Shown here: positions 31,730 to 42,559 of the stretch, piece by piece | Position numbering within the stretch: the stretch's first letter is position 1 | Layout of the letters: each line of letters begins with the position of its first letter | Assembly (NCBI GenBank): GCA_030015575.1 | Contig: JASDDO010000028.1 | Span: forward strand, 28,189,154-28,253,153 | Length of the DNA stretch: 64,000 bases | Direction of reading: 5' to 3' | DNA from: Agapanthus africanus | Lineage: Eukaryota; Streptophyta; Magnoliopsida; Asparagales; Amaryllidaceae | Notes under the pieces: generated by a model | What the model saw: only the letters and a program-made list of their open reading frames with translations | Databases searched by the model: none | Told to the model about the DNA's origin: nothing | Position numbers and translations under genes: made by a program

Positions 31730-34440
31730 GCATGCTGATGTATCTTCTTCGGGTATGTTCATTACAGAGAACTGTTTCTCAGTATCCTTTACGCCTTGGG
31801 TATGAGATACCGGATCAGGATCCCGCATATGTAATTTGTTACATGGGATACAGATAGGTAGAGAACTGAGAACGGGTGATAAGTTTCAAGAGTTGGAAAC
31901 AGTGCAAGTGTTGCAGCCAAGTCTGTTGGCAGTTATCACCCTGTATTACCAGAATACATTGATTCTGAACGAATGTTATTAGATACCGAACCTGATATAC
32001 AACACCATATCAGTTTCTTTATTAGTAAAGAAGGATATAATTTTGTATTGTTGGATAATGTTTTGAACATTTCCTATATCAAGAGTTGATCGGTTCAGGC
32101 ACGTTATCTAAAAGCATAAAACGTTCTAAATCAAACTACAGTTCTTAACGTACAGAACACACATAAGAGGAAGAGTTCAGAAATGAACGGATCCTTCTTG
32201 AGGTATTATAGACTAGGTCATGTCAATGTGACCCGACTAGCTGAAGTTACATTTAGATGCATATTTAAATTAGTTTGAATTTACATCTTGTGAAACTTGC
32301 CGGTCATGTCACAAAGATAAGATGACCACAGCTCCGTTTATTGGAAACAGAGAAAGAGTTAGTGAACTCTTGGGATTGATACATGCTGATGTATGAAGGT
32401 CCCCTGTCTACACATGTCAAGACCGGTTCTTTGTACTTCATTACATTCACTGATTATCTCTCAAGATCCGGACATATGTTCCTGTTGAATCACAAGTTTG
32501 GAACTTTTGAGAAATTCAATGAATATAAGTTAGAAGTAGAGAACCAAAAACGGGTATAAGTATTATGTCCTTTGATGTGATCAAGGAGGAGAATACTTGA
32601 GCACGGGATTCCTGGATTATTCTAAAGGAGAATGAGATTCTCTCTCAGCATTACTCCTCCGTATACACCACAGCACGTCGGTGTATCGGGGCGGAGCAAT
32701 TACACCCTATGTGATATGATGGGCTCTATGATGAGTACTACTGAGTTGCCTATTTTCTTTTGGGGTTATGCACTTGAGAAGTTGCATACCTATTGAATAG
32801 GGTTCCAATCAAATCAGTTGCCTACCACTCCATATGTGATATGGTATGGGAAGAGCCCATATTTTAAGTAAGTTAAGATTTGGGGTTGTCCGGCCTATCT
32901 CTAAAAGCATAATCCAGACAAGCTCAAGGCAAAGTCAGTTATGTGAAAGTTTGTTGGATATCTCAAGCATTCGCAAGGGAATATCTTCTACCAAACCGAG
33001 GAACAAAAGATGTTTTGTTTCTCAGCATGCCACCTTTGTGAAAGGGAATTTCTTGTGAAGAAATTAGTGGTCATGAGGTAGAACTGGAAAGAGTTTCAGC
33101 TATATAAACTGCAGCTGATGATTTGGTAAACCCGAAAGATTCAATAGTTTCCAACGAACCTCAGCCTCTCCGCCGATCTAGTAGGGTTCCTCATCCACCT
33201 GAGAGATACTTCGGTTTCTCTATGACAGTGGGAGTGAGGATTGCATCATGAGATGATGACCCAACTAGTTTCGAGCAGGCCATCAGGAGTGGGACTCTGT
33301 AAGAATGGCTGGATGCTTAGCGATCTGAGATGGAATCCTTATACACCAACAAAGTATGGACTTTGGTTGCTTTATCTGAAGAGTTAAATCCCCATCAGGA
33401 GCAAGTATATCTTGAGAAGATTACTTGGTGTACATGGAAAGGTTGAGACTTTCAAAGCTATGCTTAAGTCCATCCAGATCCTACTTGCCACGGCTACATA
33501 CCATGACTACGATATCTGGCGGTTGGGTGTCATGACTGATTTTCTAAATGTTGATTTAGAAGAGAGCGTCTATAAGTACACAGCCAGAGGGCTTCGTAGA
33601 TAGTGGGAGCAGCGGAAACATGTGCAAGATGTTTTATGTGATAAATCAGGCATCGCGGAGTTGGAACATTTGTTTGGATGTGGTAGTCAAAGAGTTTGAC
33701 TTCATCAAAATGGTAGATGAACCTTGTATATACAAAAAGGTAGTAGAGAGTATGGTGGTGATCCTCGTAGAGTACGTGGATGACATACTCTTGACAGGGA
33801 AGGAGTTTCCTATGCTACGCTCGATCAATCTCCTCTTATCACAAAGATTCTCCATATAGGATCAAAGTGATACCTCCTAAATCCTGGGTTATGGATCTAT
33901 GAGATAGATCTAATAGGATGTTAGGATTCTCACTAGTTGTAGTGAGATGGTATCAATCGATCCTGGGGAGAATCACTGGAAAGGTTCCAGGGTGATAAGG
34001 ACGACTGAATGTCAGTCACAGGCATTGTCTTTACCCTCAGTGGAAGGACGGTATGTTGGAAGAGTTCCAAGCTAGATACCGTGACTTACTAGACGATTAA
34101 AGGCAAGATACATCGTTACCAAGGATGCTACCAAAGAGGCAGTCTGGATATATATTAGTTCATGAGATGAACTTCGTTCCTGCCATTGTGTGGCAATGGA
34201 GTTATGGTTATGCCAAAGAACCCCCGTCCCATCAGAGATCCAGACATATTCTTAGGCAGTATCGCCTGATCATGGAGATGGTTTATCTCCAGGTAGATCG
34301 AGGTAAGGAGAGTAGACACAGAGGACAACAACGCGGATCCACTCATAAAGGCCTATTTCCCAGTAGAGACTTTTATGGGATGGTTGAGTATGAGATACTT
34401 CAACCACAACTGATTGTTGGGTATGCGATACCACAACACA
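31730..34440 (+). pseudogene. Copia pol remnant of element A (protease, integrase, reverse transcriptase, RNase H)
   Basis: Protease-like sequence lies near 31740-32100, followed by GAG-pre-integrase/integrase similarity (about 32200-32900, including FTDYLSRSGHMFLLNHKF near 32450-32500). Reverse transcriptase covers about 33250-33860, with QASRSWN near 33650 and YVDDILLTG near 33776, and RNase H-like sequence runs to about 34400. The order is that of copia. The region is broken with many breaks and cannot make a working polyprotein. Confidence 0.85.
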
Positions 34441-34452
34441 TGGCCCTAGTGC

Positions 34453-34463
34453 AAGTGGGAGAT
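34453..34463 (+). other. Polypurine tract of copia element A
   Basis: AAGTGGGAGAT directly before the TGTTAG start of the 3' LTR, the usual copia arrangement. Confidence 0.8.
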
Positions 34464-36649
34464 TGTTAGTTATATGTATGACCTAGAGGCCATTACTGTA
34501 CATGCATTGTATATTGTAGTGGATGCTTGGACATATAGAGGGAGGACTTTCTTGCTCGACATGATAGTATGCTATCTGGTTATACTTTATCTTAACATGT
34601 ACTCTGATTGTCTCTATGTTACATGTTGATAAAGCCCTTAGGATGAGTACTTGACTACCAGGACTATGATGCAGATCATACTAGTGAGGACAGTGTAGTC
34701 GCCAAGTACATCCTTCAAATGTTCCTAGTCGTGGGAGTACCGAGACAGGGCATCGATACTCCAGAGTATATTAGCGTATGCGCTTCTTGACCCATATGAT
34801 GGGCGATGGATGATCTCATATCCATTGGTGTTTGACATAAGAGAAGGTATACGGGTGCTCAGTGGAGACTGGGTACACTGGAGGGACTCGCCGAGAACTC
34901 CCAGATGGTATTATACCCCACGTCAGATGGCAGTTCTCTGGTGACACTGGTACATGTTAGTCTGTAGACCCGAGATCGTCATAGAGTCTTGTGTGATTCC
35001 CACTGTGCTTTGATTTCCATCATACCACGTCTAAGAGGGCGTGCAAAAATGTGGCTTTTGGGTACAGTTCCGAATCACATGGAGGCAATGAGCGATAGGA
35101 GGGGATTCGTCTCTCCCGGTATAGGGAGTTGATGTTGCGCTGTGTTCGATTGGCTATAACTGGAAATCCCTGGCCAAGGTTGCTGAGATTTACTGGTAAG
35201 TGTTATCAGTAGTTTCTCGAACTGTTATAGACCTCATATCGACACGACTTATCAAGCTACTGGGGTCTGACGTTTACCACCCATAGACGAGATATGCGAC
35301 ATATCAGACGAAGAGACCGGACTGTACGGAAGTGTTACTGATTGGATTCGCAGGAGAATGTACATGCTTGCTTGTTGGTCTTCTAATCGCTCAATACCTG
35401 GGTGGTTGTTACGTTTAGATGACCGCTTGCATCTTGTGGGTGTATGATATGATCATCACCTACTGCCGGCGTATTGACGATTCTTTAGAGTCCTACACAG
35501 AGGTTTCTTGGCTCAGGAAAAACGGAGTAGGAGCACATATATGATATGTGCGGGACCGAGAACAATACGTGTATGTGATACCGTATTAGATTCTCGCGAT
35601 ATGAGATATCGGCCGGGTATATGTGATATAGCCGGGTCATCAGATCAAGTGTTGATTCGATGAACTGATACATATTATATTAGTCGGTTATATGCGATAT
35701 AACCGGATTGTCGGATCAACTGTTGATTCGATAATTTAATGTATAATTATATATTTGATATATTAAATTACATTAACTAATATAAGCTCACTAAAAGATT
35801 CTTTTTCTCACTCGGGTAATACATTGATATATATGCGATATATGTTAATTGTATTATTTTATTTTGTTATAATAAATATTGTATATATGATATATAATAT
35901 TGTAACATGTTAGGGTTATTAATGCAACATGATTAGTAGAGATTAAACATGATTAAGGTTTGATTTGGGTTAATTTTTCTAGAAGCTTCTAGAAGTTTTT
36001 TGTTTTGTTTTTGCAAAGATATTTTCTAAAGATATTTTGTTATGATATTTGTTAACCCAACTCAACCTTTGACCATGGTTCATTCTCTACATAGGTTAAG
36101 TTATCATAATTAACCCACGGTTGCATTTCTAACCTCAACACAATTCATTATTGATCACAAAGTAATTCATCTTCTTCTTCCTCCTTACAAAGCTTTCTAG
36201 CCTTTTGCTTAGTGATGAAAATGAGTGAGATTAAGAAAATAAATGAGAGCTAAAATCCTACTTCATCATCCTAATCTATCCTAGCCATTTAGATTATGGT
36301 GTTCACTTCATCTGTGAGTGAGAGCTTGTGTTAAAGAAACTTCAAGATAGATCATCTTAGTTATCGAAGATCGGAAGCAAGTTTGCATCTTTCTCTTCGT
36401 GGAGGCTCTCTAGAGTCGGGATACTTGATGATCGCAGCGAAGGGACCTCAACACGGAGCTTATGAAGCGAAGGACTGGACTACAAATGTTGTAATCCCAA
36501 ACTCTTAGATGTTAAAGTGTTTAACATGCTTTGTTTCGCCTAATCTCTAGTTTAAAGATCTAGGTAAGGGTTGTTCGGCACGTCTAAATTTTAAATCGGG
36601 CTTGGTTGATGCCTTATAGACCCTTGTGAGAGTGCATAGTAACCCTACA
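34464..36649 (+). repeat. 3' LTR of copia element A (2186 bp)
   Basis: TGTTAGTTATATG to ACCCTACA, followed by the TATAT duplication. Its last 600 bp hold a CTACAAATGTTGTAATCCCAA motif (36480-36500) that is also present near the end of the LTR of fragment B (51529-51549), helping to define the LTR end. Confidence 0.85.
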
Positions 36650-37168
36650 TATATTTTACTTGTTATTACGTACCGCTAATACATGATGATAAGGCTTATA
36701 GGAATTTTGCTGAACCAACAGGATTAAGACGGTGATCATAATAATGGGGTCTAGATAGTCCATAAGTACATCCTTAAATGTCACCAGTCGTAGGAGTATC
36801 GAGACTGGGCATCGGTACTACGATTTAGACTAGTGTATATGTTTCCTGACCCGGTTGGAGAGCGATAGCTGGTCCCACAGCTATTGGTATTTGACACCGA
36901 GGATTGTATACATGTGCTCATTAGAGAATAAGTTTCACTGGACGGATTCACCGAGAACTCTTATATGGTATTATACCTATTGTCATATACCAGTTCTCTG
37001 GTGATATGAGTACATGATTGTCTTTTGACCTGAGATCACCATACCGTCATGTGTGTGTTCTCGTTGTGTTTTGATTACTACCCTACCATGGCTTTACAGA
37101 GTCGTACAAATAGATTTTAATTGGTTACAATCCCTGAGCACATGGAGACAGTGAGCGATTGTAACCCC
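36650..37168 (+). repeat. Right piece of the old copia LTR (G)
   Basis: Continues the LTR begun at 27350. Its order of motifs parallels LTR A: GATGATAAGGCTTATAGG, CCAGTCGTAGGAGTATCGAGACTGGGCATCG, CACTGGACGGATTCACCGAGAACTC, GTTCTCTGGTGATATG, GAGCACATGGAGACAGTGAGCG. It is clearly more diverged than the two LTRs of A are from each other, so G is older. It breaks off at a TA microsatellite. Confidence 0.75.
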
Positions 37169-37701
37169 CAGATTCATATATATATATATATATATATGTA
37201 TATGTATATTGGTATTCCTAAGTATTTATAGAATTTGTAGTACTCGCATATGTATTTGAAAATATGAATTCAAAGAAATTTAAAATACTCGTATTAGTAT
37301 TTGAAAATATTTATAGAATTTTAAGAATTTAAAACTAATCGTATATTTTGATAAATATGAAACTTGATTTCTAAATGTAAATTATTTTACATATTTAGAA
37401 CAAAAGTTTTATTATGCAAAATTTGGGGTTATATGTAATTATAGGAATTAGAGGGGTAAAGTGCAAATATACCTATTCTAGATTTTTCTTCATATTTTTT
37501 TTCTCTTCTTCTTTCTTCTTTTCTTCTTTTTTTCTTTAATCTTCCATTTAATCTCTCATATTCTTTAGATTTTTCTCTCTCTACAACCCCTCAATTTCTC
37601 TCTTTCTCTTTAGATCTCTCCACCACTTTCTCTCGTTCTCCCTCTCCCTCTCTTTAAAATACCCCCTCTCTTTCTAAAATCTCTCTCATAATTTTTCTTT
37701 C
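37169..37701. other. TA microsatellite and pyrimidine-rich spacer
   Basis: (TA)n at about 37175-37210 is followed by AT-rich sequence with recurring TATTTGAAAATAT motifs, then a long CT-rich tract (37485-37690). No gene seen. Part of it could belong to the LTR of element F, whose left edge is uncertain. Confidence 0.55.
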
Positions 37702-38535
37702 TGATGGAGGTTGTGATCTTCTTCAGATGTTATCTTCCGTTAATCTGTAACGAGCGTTGATGGATGTCTGAGATTGGATTTGAGGGTTGCCTATCAATGT
37801 GTGTGGATCTCAGTGGGCTTGATTTGGGATGGAGCCGAGCTACCTGCAAAGAAGTCCCGGGGTGGTTGCACCACCGAGGACCCTCCGACGATCAAGTTAG
37901 TCGAGGTATTTGGGCAGAGTAACGGCCTATTGGGGTAAAATTGCCTTACCTGAGTCGTCTGAAGAGGGGTTTATATAGTGGCAGCCATGGGCTGGCAGGC
38001 GCGAAATTCACGCTGGCCGTCACGCCCCTGGCTTTACGCATGCGTGAAAGACGGGATCCCCCATTAATGACGAGATATGCTCGTTAATGGGGGGACGCGA
38101 TGGCGTGGAACGCGGGATCATGGGCGGCAGATATCTCGCGTCCAGCGAGATTCGTGGAGCCGTGGCGGAGACGCCTGCGTTCTGTGCTGTGGGTCGGGGA
38201 CAGAACGTTCTGCGATGAGACTGAGGAAGCTAAGCTCAGCGGGAGGCTCGGGAACGAGTAGGAGGCCGAGGGAGCTTGGTTCTGTGATAGCTCGGAGGCG
38301 AGCTAAGAGGGCTGAGGGAACTCAGCGTGCGGGAGGGCTCGGAGGCGAGCCAATGGTTGTTTGGAATACGAGCATAGGAGTGGTCTGGGAGTCCATCGAA
38401 GATCGGGAACATCCTCAGGAGGAAGGCCCGGGGTATGCTTCCAATGTATTCTTCTTTCTCTTCTCTCGTAAGCTTTAGGACACGTCATCTGCCACGTGTC
38501 ATGATCTGGGGAGTCCTCAGTACCGAGCATCATCA
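37702..38535 (-). repeat. Probable 3' LTR of element F
   Basis: On the minus strand a polypurine run GAGTAGGGGGCTAA (38536-38549) precedes TGATGATGCTCGG, taken as the LTR start at 38535. A TATA box ACTATATAAACCCC (about 37968-37981) lies inside on the same strand. The other end (around 37702) is a guess, because no second LTR is available to compare. Confidence 0.5.
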
Positions 38536-38708
38536 TTAGCCCCCTACTCTCGGACCGACCTATTCATGGGTCGGGTCGAGAGTGGTCTAATCGGTCGCCT
38601 GGGCTAAGTTCTTATTTGAAGACATCATCGGCGCGAATTCCCGGACAATTAGTTATATTTTTTTCGATGACATCAGCGGATCAGGGGTGAGCGAGCTCGG
38701 ATCCGTCG

Positions 38709-39650
38709 GTGGCCGCTCCGGCCAGGCGCTCCAGCACACCCCGGGCCTCAGAGGTCGGGCGCACGCAGAGCCACAAACACGCTCGGGAACCGGAACCCCG
38801 GGTTTTAAAGGTGGGAGACGAGGCCGATGCTCCCGCTCCCCTCTTCAAGAGGCACCATAGGATGGTGCCCCGATCCCCGGCATCCCCGATCTTCGTGGAT
38901 GAATGGGATCTTCGCTTTGAGGTTTCCTCAAGGCTTTCCGTCGCCAACAGCCTTCTCTCGGAAATGGAAAGGTCGGCTGGGGGAAAAATCTCCCGGGGGA
39001 CCCTCAGGGCCCAAATGGCGGCCATAGCCCAGGAAGCCGTGCAGGTCAGTGTCCGCCTCCCGCTCGGGTTTTTATTAAGTACTTTTTGTTCGCAAGGTCG
39101 GGTGCCCCCCTTTTCTTTTTAACCCTTCCTTTTGTTTTCCTCAGTTCCTCCAGCACTGCGCCCCCGTTGTCAGCATGGAGGACAAGGAAATGCCCCGGCG
39201 ATGCAGATCGCTGGAGAGTATACCTCGCAGGAGGAGGGATTGAGCCGGGAGCTGCGCGAGGCGAAGGAGAGGATCGCCGCCCTCGAAGACCGGGTGGCCG
39301 CCGAGGATCGGGTGAACTCCAACTACCGGGAGACCATCCGGGTTATGATGGACTCCAACAAGGCCGTAGAGGCCAAGTTGGAGGATGCCAGGATGCTCGC
39401 CGCCACCCTGAAGAAGACGCGGGACATCCTCAAGAGGGAAAACGAGGCGATGAAGGAAGCGGTGAGGCGTGCCGACCTCCGGGTTGCGAAGGCGGTGGAG
39501 AGATACAGGACGTCGGATCAATTCTATGCCGACCTTGCCGAAGCCTCAGCCCTCGTCTGGCATGATGCCCTCGACGCCGTCAAGGCGTTGATGCCGGAGT
39601 TTCCCGACGCCAAGCTTCGGCTCGAGTACCCCCTTGAGGGTGAGGCGTAG
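38709..39650 (+). CDS. Antisense coiled-coil frame in the 3' region of element F
   Basis: Plus-strand frames at 38709-39122 and 39132-39650 run opposite to gag-pol. The second encodes a charged, heptad-like helix (ELREAKERIAALEDRVAAED, then AKLEDARMLAATLKKTRDIL) followed by a short segment with YRTSDQFYADLAEAS. Antisense extra frames downstream of pol are known in Tat elements; the match here is by position and coiled-coil character, not by alignment. Function unknown. Confidence 0.5.
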
Positions 39651-40169
39651 GGGGATGCCGCCGGAAGCGTCGCCGGGGGGAAGGCCCCTGGTCGGGGCAG
39701 CGGGGAGAAGGCGGTTACCCCGGCTCCCAGCGCCGGAGCTCTTGTGGGGGACGTCGACCCTCAAGAAGCCACCCTGGCTCCTGATGTGGCCGTGGAGCAC
39801 GTCGAGGTCCTTCCCGGCCCTGAGGCCCGAGGCTTCCTGCCCTCCTTTTTTGTATATTTTTTGTTTTTGTCTTGGAATTTTGTAAGCCTTCAGGCGATTT
39901 TGTAAGACCGAGGAGCCCACAATACCGTTGTAGGAACTTCCGAGTTGTAAATAAAGCTCCTTTTCAGGAATTTGTGTTGCAACCTTTTCATTTTGTGGTA
40001 ATGTCTCATTTTGCTCGCCTGATGAACGTTAGGTCAGCGGCCGGTCCTTTAGTTGGCGATCGTGCGTCGAGTTAAATCCAGTCATTTGTCAAGTATGCAA
40101 AGACCGGTGTAAGGTCGGCGTCTTTATGGCCCTGAAGTCTAGGTGGCGATCGCTCATTGATGATACGTC

Positions 40170-41510
40170 GAGTTGGACCGGTGACCACCGCTCTTAAGAT
40201 CGAGCTGGGTAGCTGCTCGGTGGCCTCTAGGCAGGGGCTTCGATCCTTGGCGTCGGTGGGTAGTGAACTAACAGCCATGGATGGACCGAGCAGGGTAGCT
40301 GCTCAGTTGCCTCTTGGCGAGGGCTTTGATCCTCAGCGTAGATGGATAAGAAGTTACCCGCTAAGGATAGACCGAGCAGGGTAGCTGCTCAGTTGCCTCT
40401 TGGCGAGGGCTTTGATCCTTGTCGTCGGTGGGTAGTGAACTACCAGCCATGGATGGACCGAGCAGGGTAGCTGGTCGGTTGCCTCTTAGCGAGGGCTTTG
40501 ATCGTTAGCGTAGATGGGTAAGAAGTTACCCGTTAAGGATAGATCGAGCAGGGTAGCTGCTCCGTTGCCTTTTGGAGAGGGCTTTGATCCGTGGCGTCGG
40601 TGGGTAGTGAACTACCAGCCATGGTTGGACCGAGCAGGGTAGCTGCTCGGTTGCCTCTTGGCGAGGGCTTTGATCCTTAGCGTAGATGGTAAGAAGTTAC
40701 CCGCTAAGGATAGACCGAGCAGGGTAGCTGCTCGGTTGCCTCTTGGTGAGGGCTTTGATCCTTGGCGTCGATGGGTAGTGAACTATCAGCCATGGATGGA
40801 CCGAGCAGGATAGCTGGTCGGTTGCCTCTTGGAGAGGGCTTTGATCCTTAGCGTAGATGGGTAAGAAGTTACCCACTAAGGATAGACCGAGCAGGGTAGC
40901 TGCTCGGTTGTCTCTTGGCGAGGGCTTTGATCCTTGGCGTCAGTGGGTAGTGAACTACCGGCCATGGATAGACCGAGCAAGGTAGCTGCTCAGTTGCCTC
41001 TTGACGAGGGCTTTGATCCTTAGCGTAGATGGGTAAGAAGTTACCCTCCAAGGATAGAACGAGCAGGGTAGCTGCTCGGTTGCCTCTTGGTGAGGGCTTT
41101 GATCCTTAGCGTAGATGGGTAAGATGTAACCCACTAAGGATAGATCGAGCAGGGTAGTTGCTCGGTTGCCTCTTGGCGAGGGCTTTGATCCTTGGCTTCG
41201 GTGGGTAGTGAACTACCAGCCATGGATGGACCGAGCAGGATAGTTGCTCGGTTACCTCTTGGCGAGGGCTTTGATCCTTAGCGTAGATGGGTAAGAAGTT
41301 ACCCGCTAAGGATGGACCGAGCAGGGTAGCTGCTCAGTTGCCTCTTGGCGAGGGCTTTGATCATTGGCGTCGGTGGGTAGTGAACTACCAGCCATGGATG
41401 GACCGAGCAGGGTAGTTGCTCGGTTGTCTCTTGGCGAGGGCTTTGATCCTTAGCGTAGATGGGTAAGAAGTTACCCGCTAAGGATAGACCGAGCAGGGTA
41501 GCTACTCGGT
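40170..41510. repeat. Minisatellite of ~86-bp units in two alternating types
   Basis: Each unit begins GACCGAGCAGGGTAGCTGCT, continues TTGCCTCTTGGCGAGGGCTT and TGATCCTT, and ends either AGCGTAGATGGGTAAGAAGTTACCC (type 1) or GGCGTCGGTGGGTAGTGAACTACC (type 2). Types mostly alternate, so the higher-order unit is about 172 bp; about 15 units are present. GAGCAGGGTAGCTGCTC and GGGTAAGAAGTTACCC are each inverted repeats. It lies between pol and the 3' LTR of F. Confidence 0.9.
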
Positions 41511-42559
41511 GCTGCGAGGCTCTACCCGACCTTCCGAGATGTGTGAATATCAGGGAGAGTGACCGTCGTATGCGGCACATGGCAGAAACTCATAGGGGAG
41601 GCGAAGCGTTCGAAGATCTGCGTCGCTCCGACTTCGATTCGCCGAGAAATACGGGATATCCGCCGCGTGGCGGTACATCATCGGAAGAATCGAGCGAATC
41701 CTTGGATTCACGCCCATGCACGCGCTAATCTAGACTCTTGGTGGCAATGTGGAGGCTATAAAATAGAGAGGGTGTGTTTCTCATTCCTAGCTTTGCACCC
41801 CGAAAAATAAGAATGGACGAATTCCTTTTCTTTATCCCCGATATCATTTCCTTCGAAGATGTATACTTGTACGGCCAGCTGAGCTCCGAGGAGACGCTTC
41901 AGGCGGTGGTTCGGCGTATGGAGGACCATTTTGGCCGCCTGCTTCCCCAACGATCACCCCTGCTCTAGTTGCTGATGTACTCGATTTGGAGGGCGTCGCC
42001 GGGGCTGCACAACCCCTTGTCCGAGAAACTGAAGGACGAGGCGGTTGGCAAGCTGAGATCGCTATGCCATTTCGGTCTGATCTCGAAGAGTCAGCACGAT
42101 CGCTCAGTGTCCCTCATCCTCGGGTGTTACCAACTGAGGCATCTCGCCGATGGGTGCCCGACTAGAGAGTCCCCCGGCCCGTCCGTGGCGTCGAGGGTTC
42201 GCGGGCAACATCAGAGGCAGAGTTCCGAGGCGGCAAGGGCTCGGCTGGCGGCCATTTCTTCAGAGTACTACGAGCAATGCTTCCTGTACCCCCTTCCCCC
42301 GTTGTTGTAATTTCAACTTTTATGTAAGGCTGAGGAACCCGCAATACCTCTTGATAAATAAATAAAGTTCTCCTTTTTGCGAAGTTCTACCGTTTCTTCT
42401 TGTCTTCTGGGTTCATTTGAGTATTTCACCGAAACGGAATTCGTGAGCTATGAACTGAGGAAGAGTGAAACATATAGGGGAAGTTCCTTCTTTATATAAA
42501 AAAAACTTAGCAAAATTTACATCGCTTCATAAAGGGAGAAGCATGTATTCATAGATATG
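41511..42559. other. Non-coding part of element F between pol and the minisatellite
   Basis: Plus-strand frames (41774-41968, 41969-42310) have no recognised domain; they could be decayed parts of an antisense frame. TAATTTCAACTTTTATGTAAGGCTGAGGAACCC (42308-42340, written here in parts of the strand) resembles the segment near 39880-39960 (TTTTGTAAGACCGAGGAGCCC), so part of the 3' region is duplicated within the element. Confidence 0.5.

Larger units (their letters stand above)
27473..36649 (+). mobile_element. Ty1/copia LTR retrotransposon A (broken, 9.2 kb)
   Basis: The element starts TGTTAGTTATATG and ends ACCCTACA, flanked by TATAT (27468-27472 and 36650-36654). Order on the plus strand: LTR, long non-coding leader, protease and integrase remnants, reverse transcriptase and RNase H remnants, polypurine tract AAGTGGGAGAT, LTR. 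Domain order (integrase before reverse transcriptase) makes it copia, and the reverse transcriptase motifs and long LTRs resemble the Angela/BARE type. The coding part carries many breaks. The shared part of the LTRs differs by about 16 substitutions in some 420 bp by eye, an age broadly like that of the Tat element. Confidence 0.9.

Noticed and set aside
37175-37210. (TA)n run considered as a transposon target or matrix attachment site
   Set aside because: An ordinary microsatellite explains it; no flanking structure supports more.
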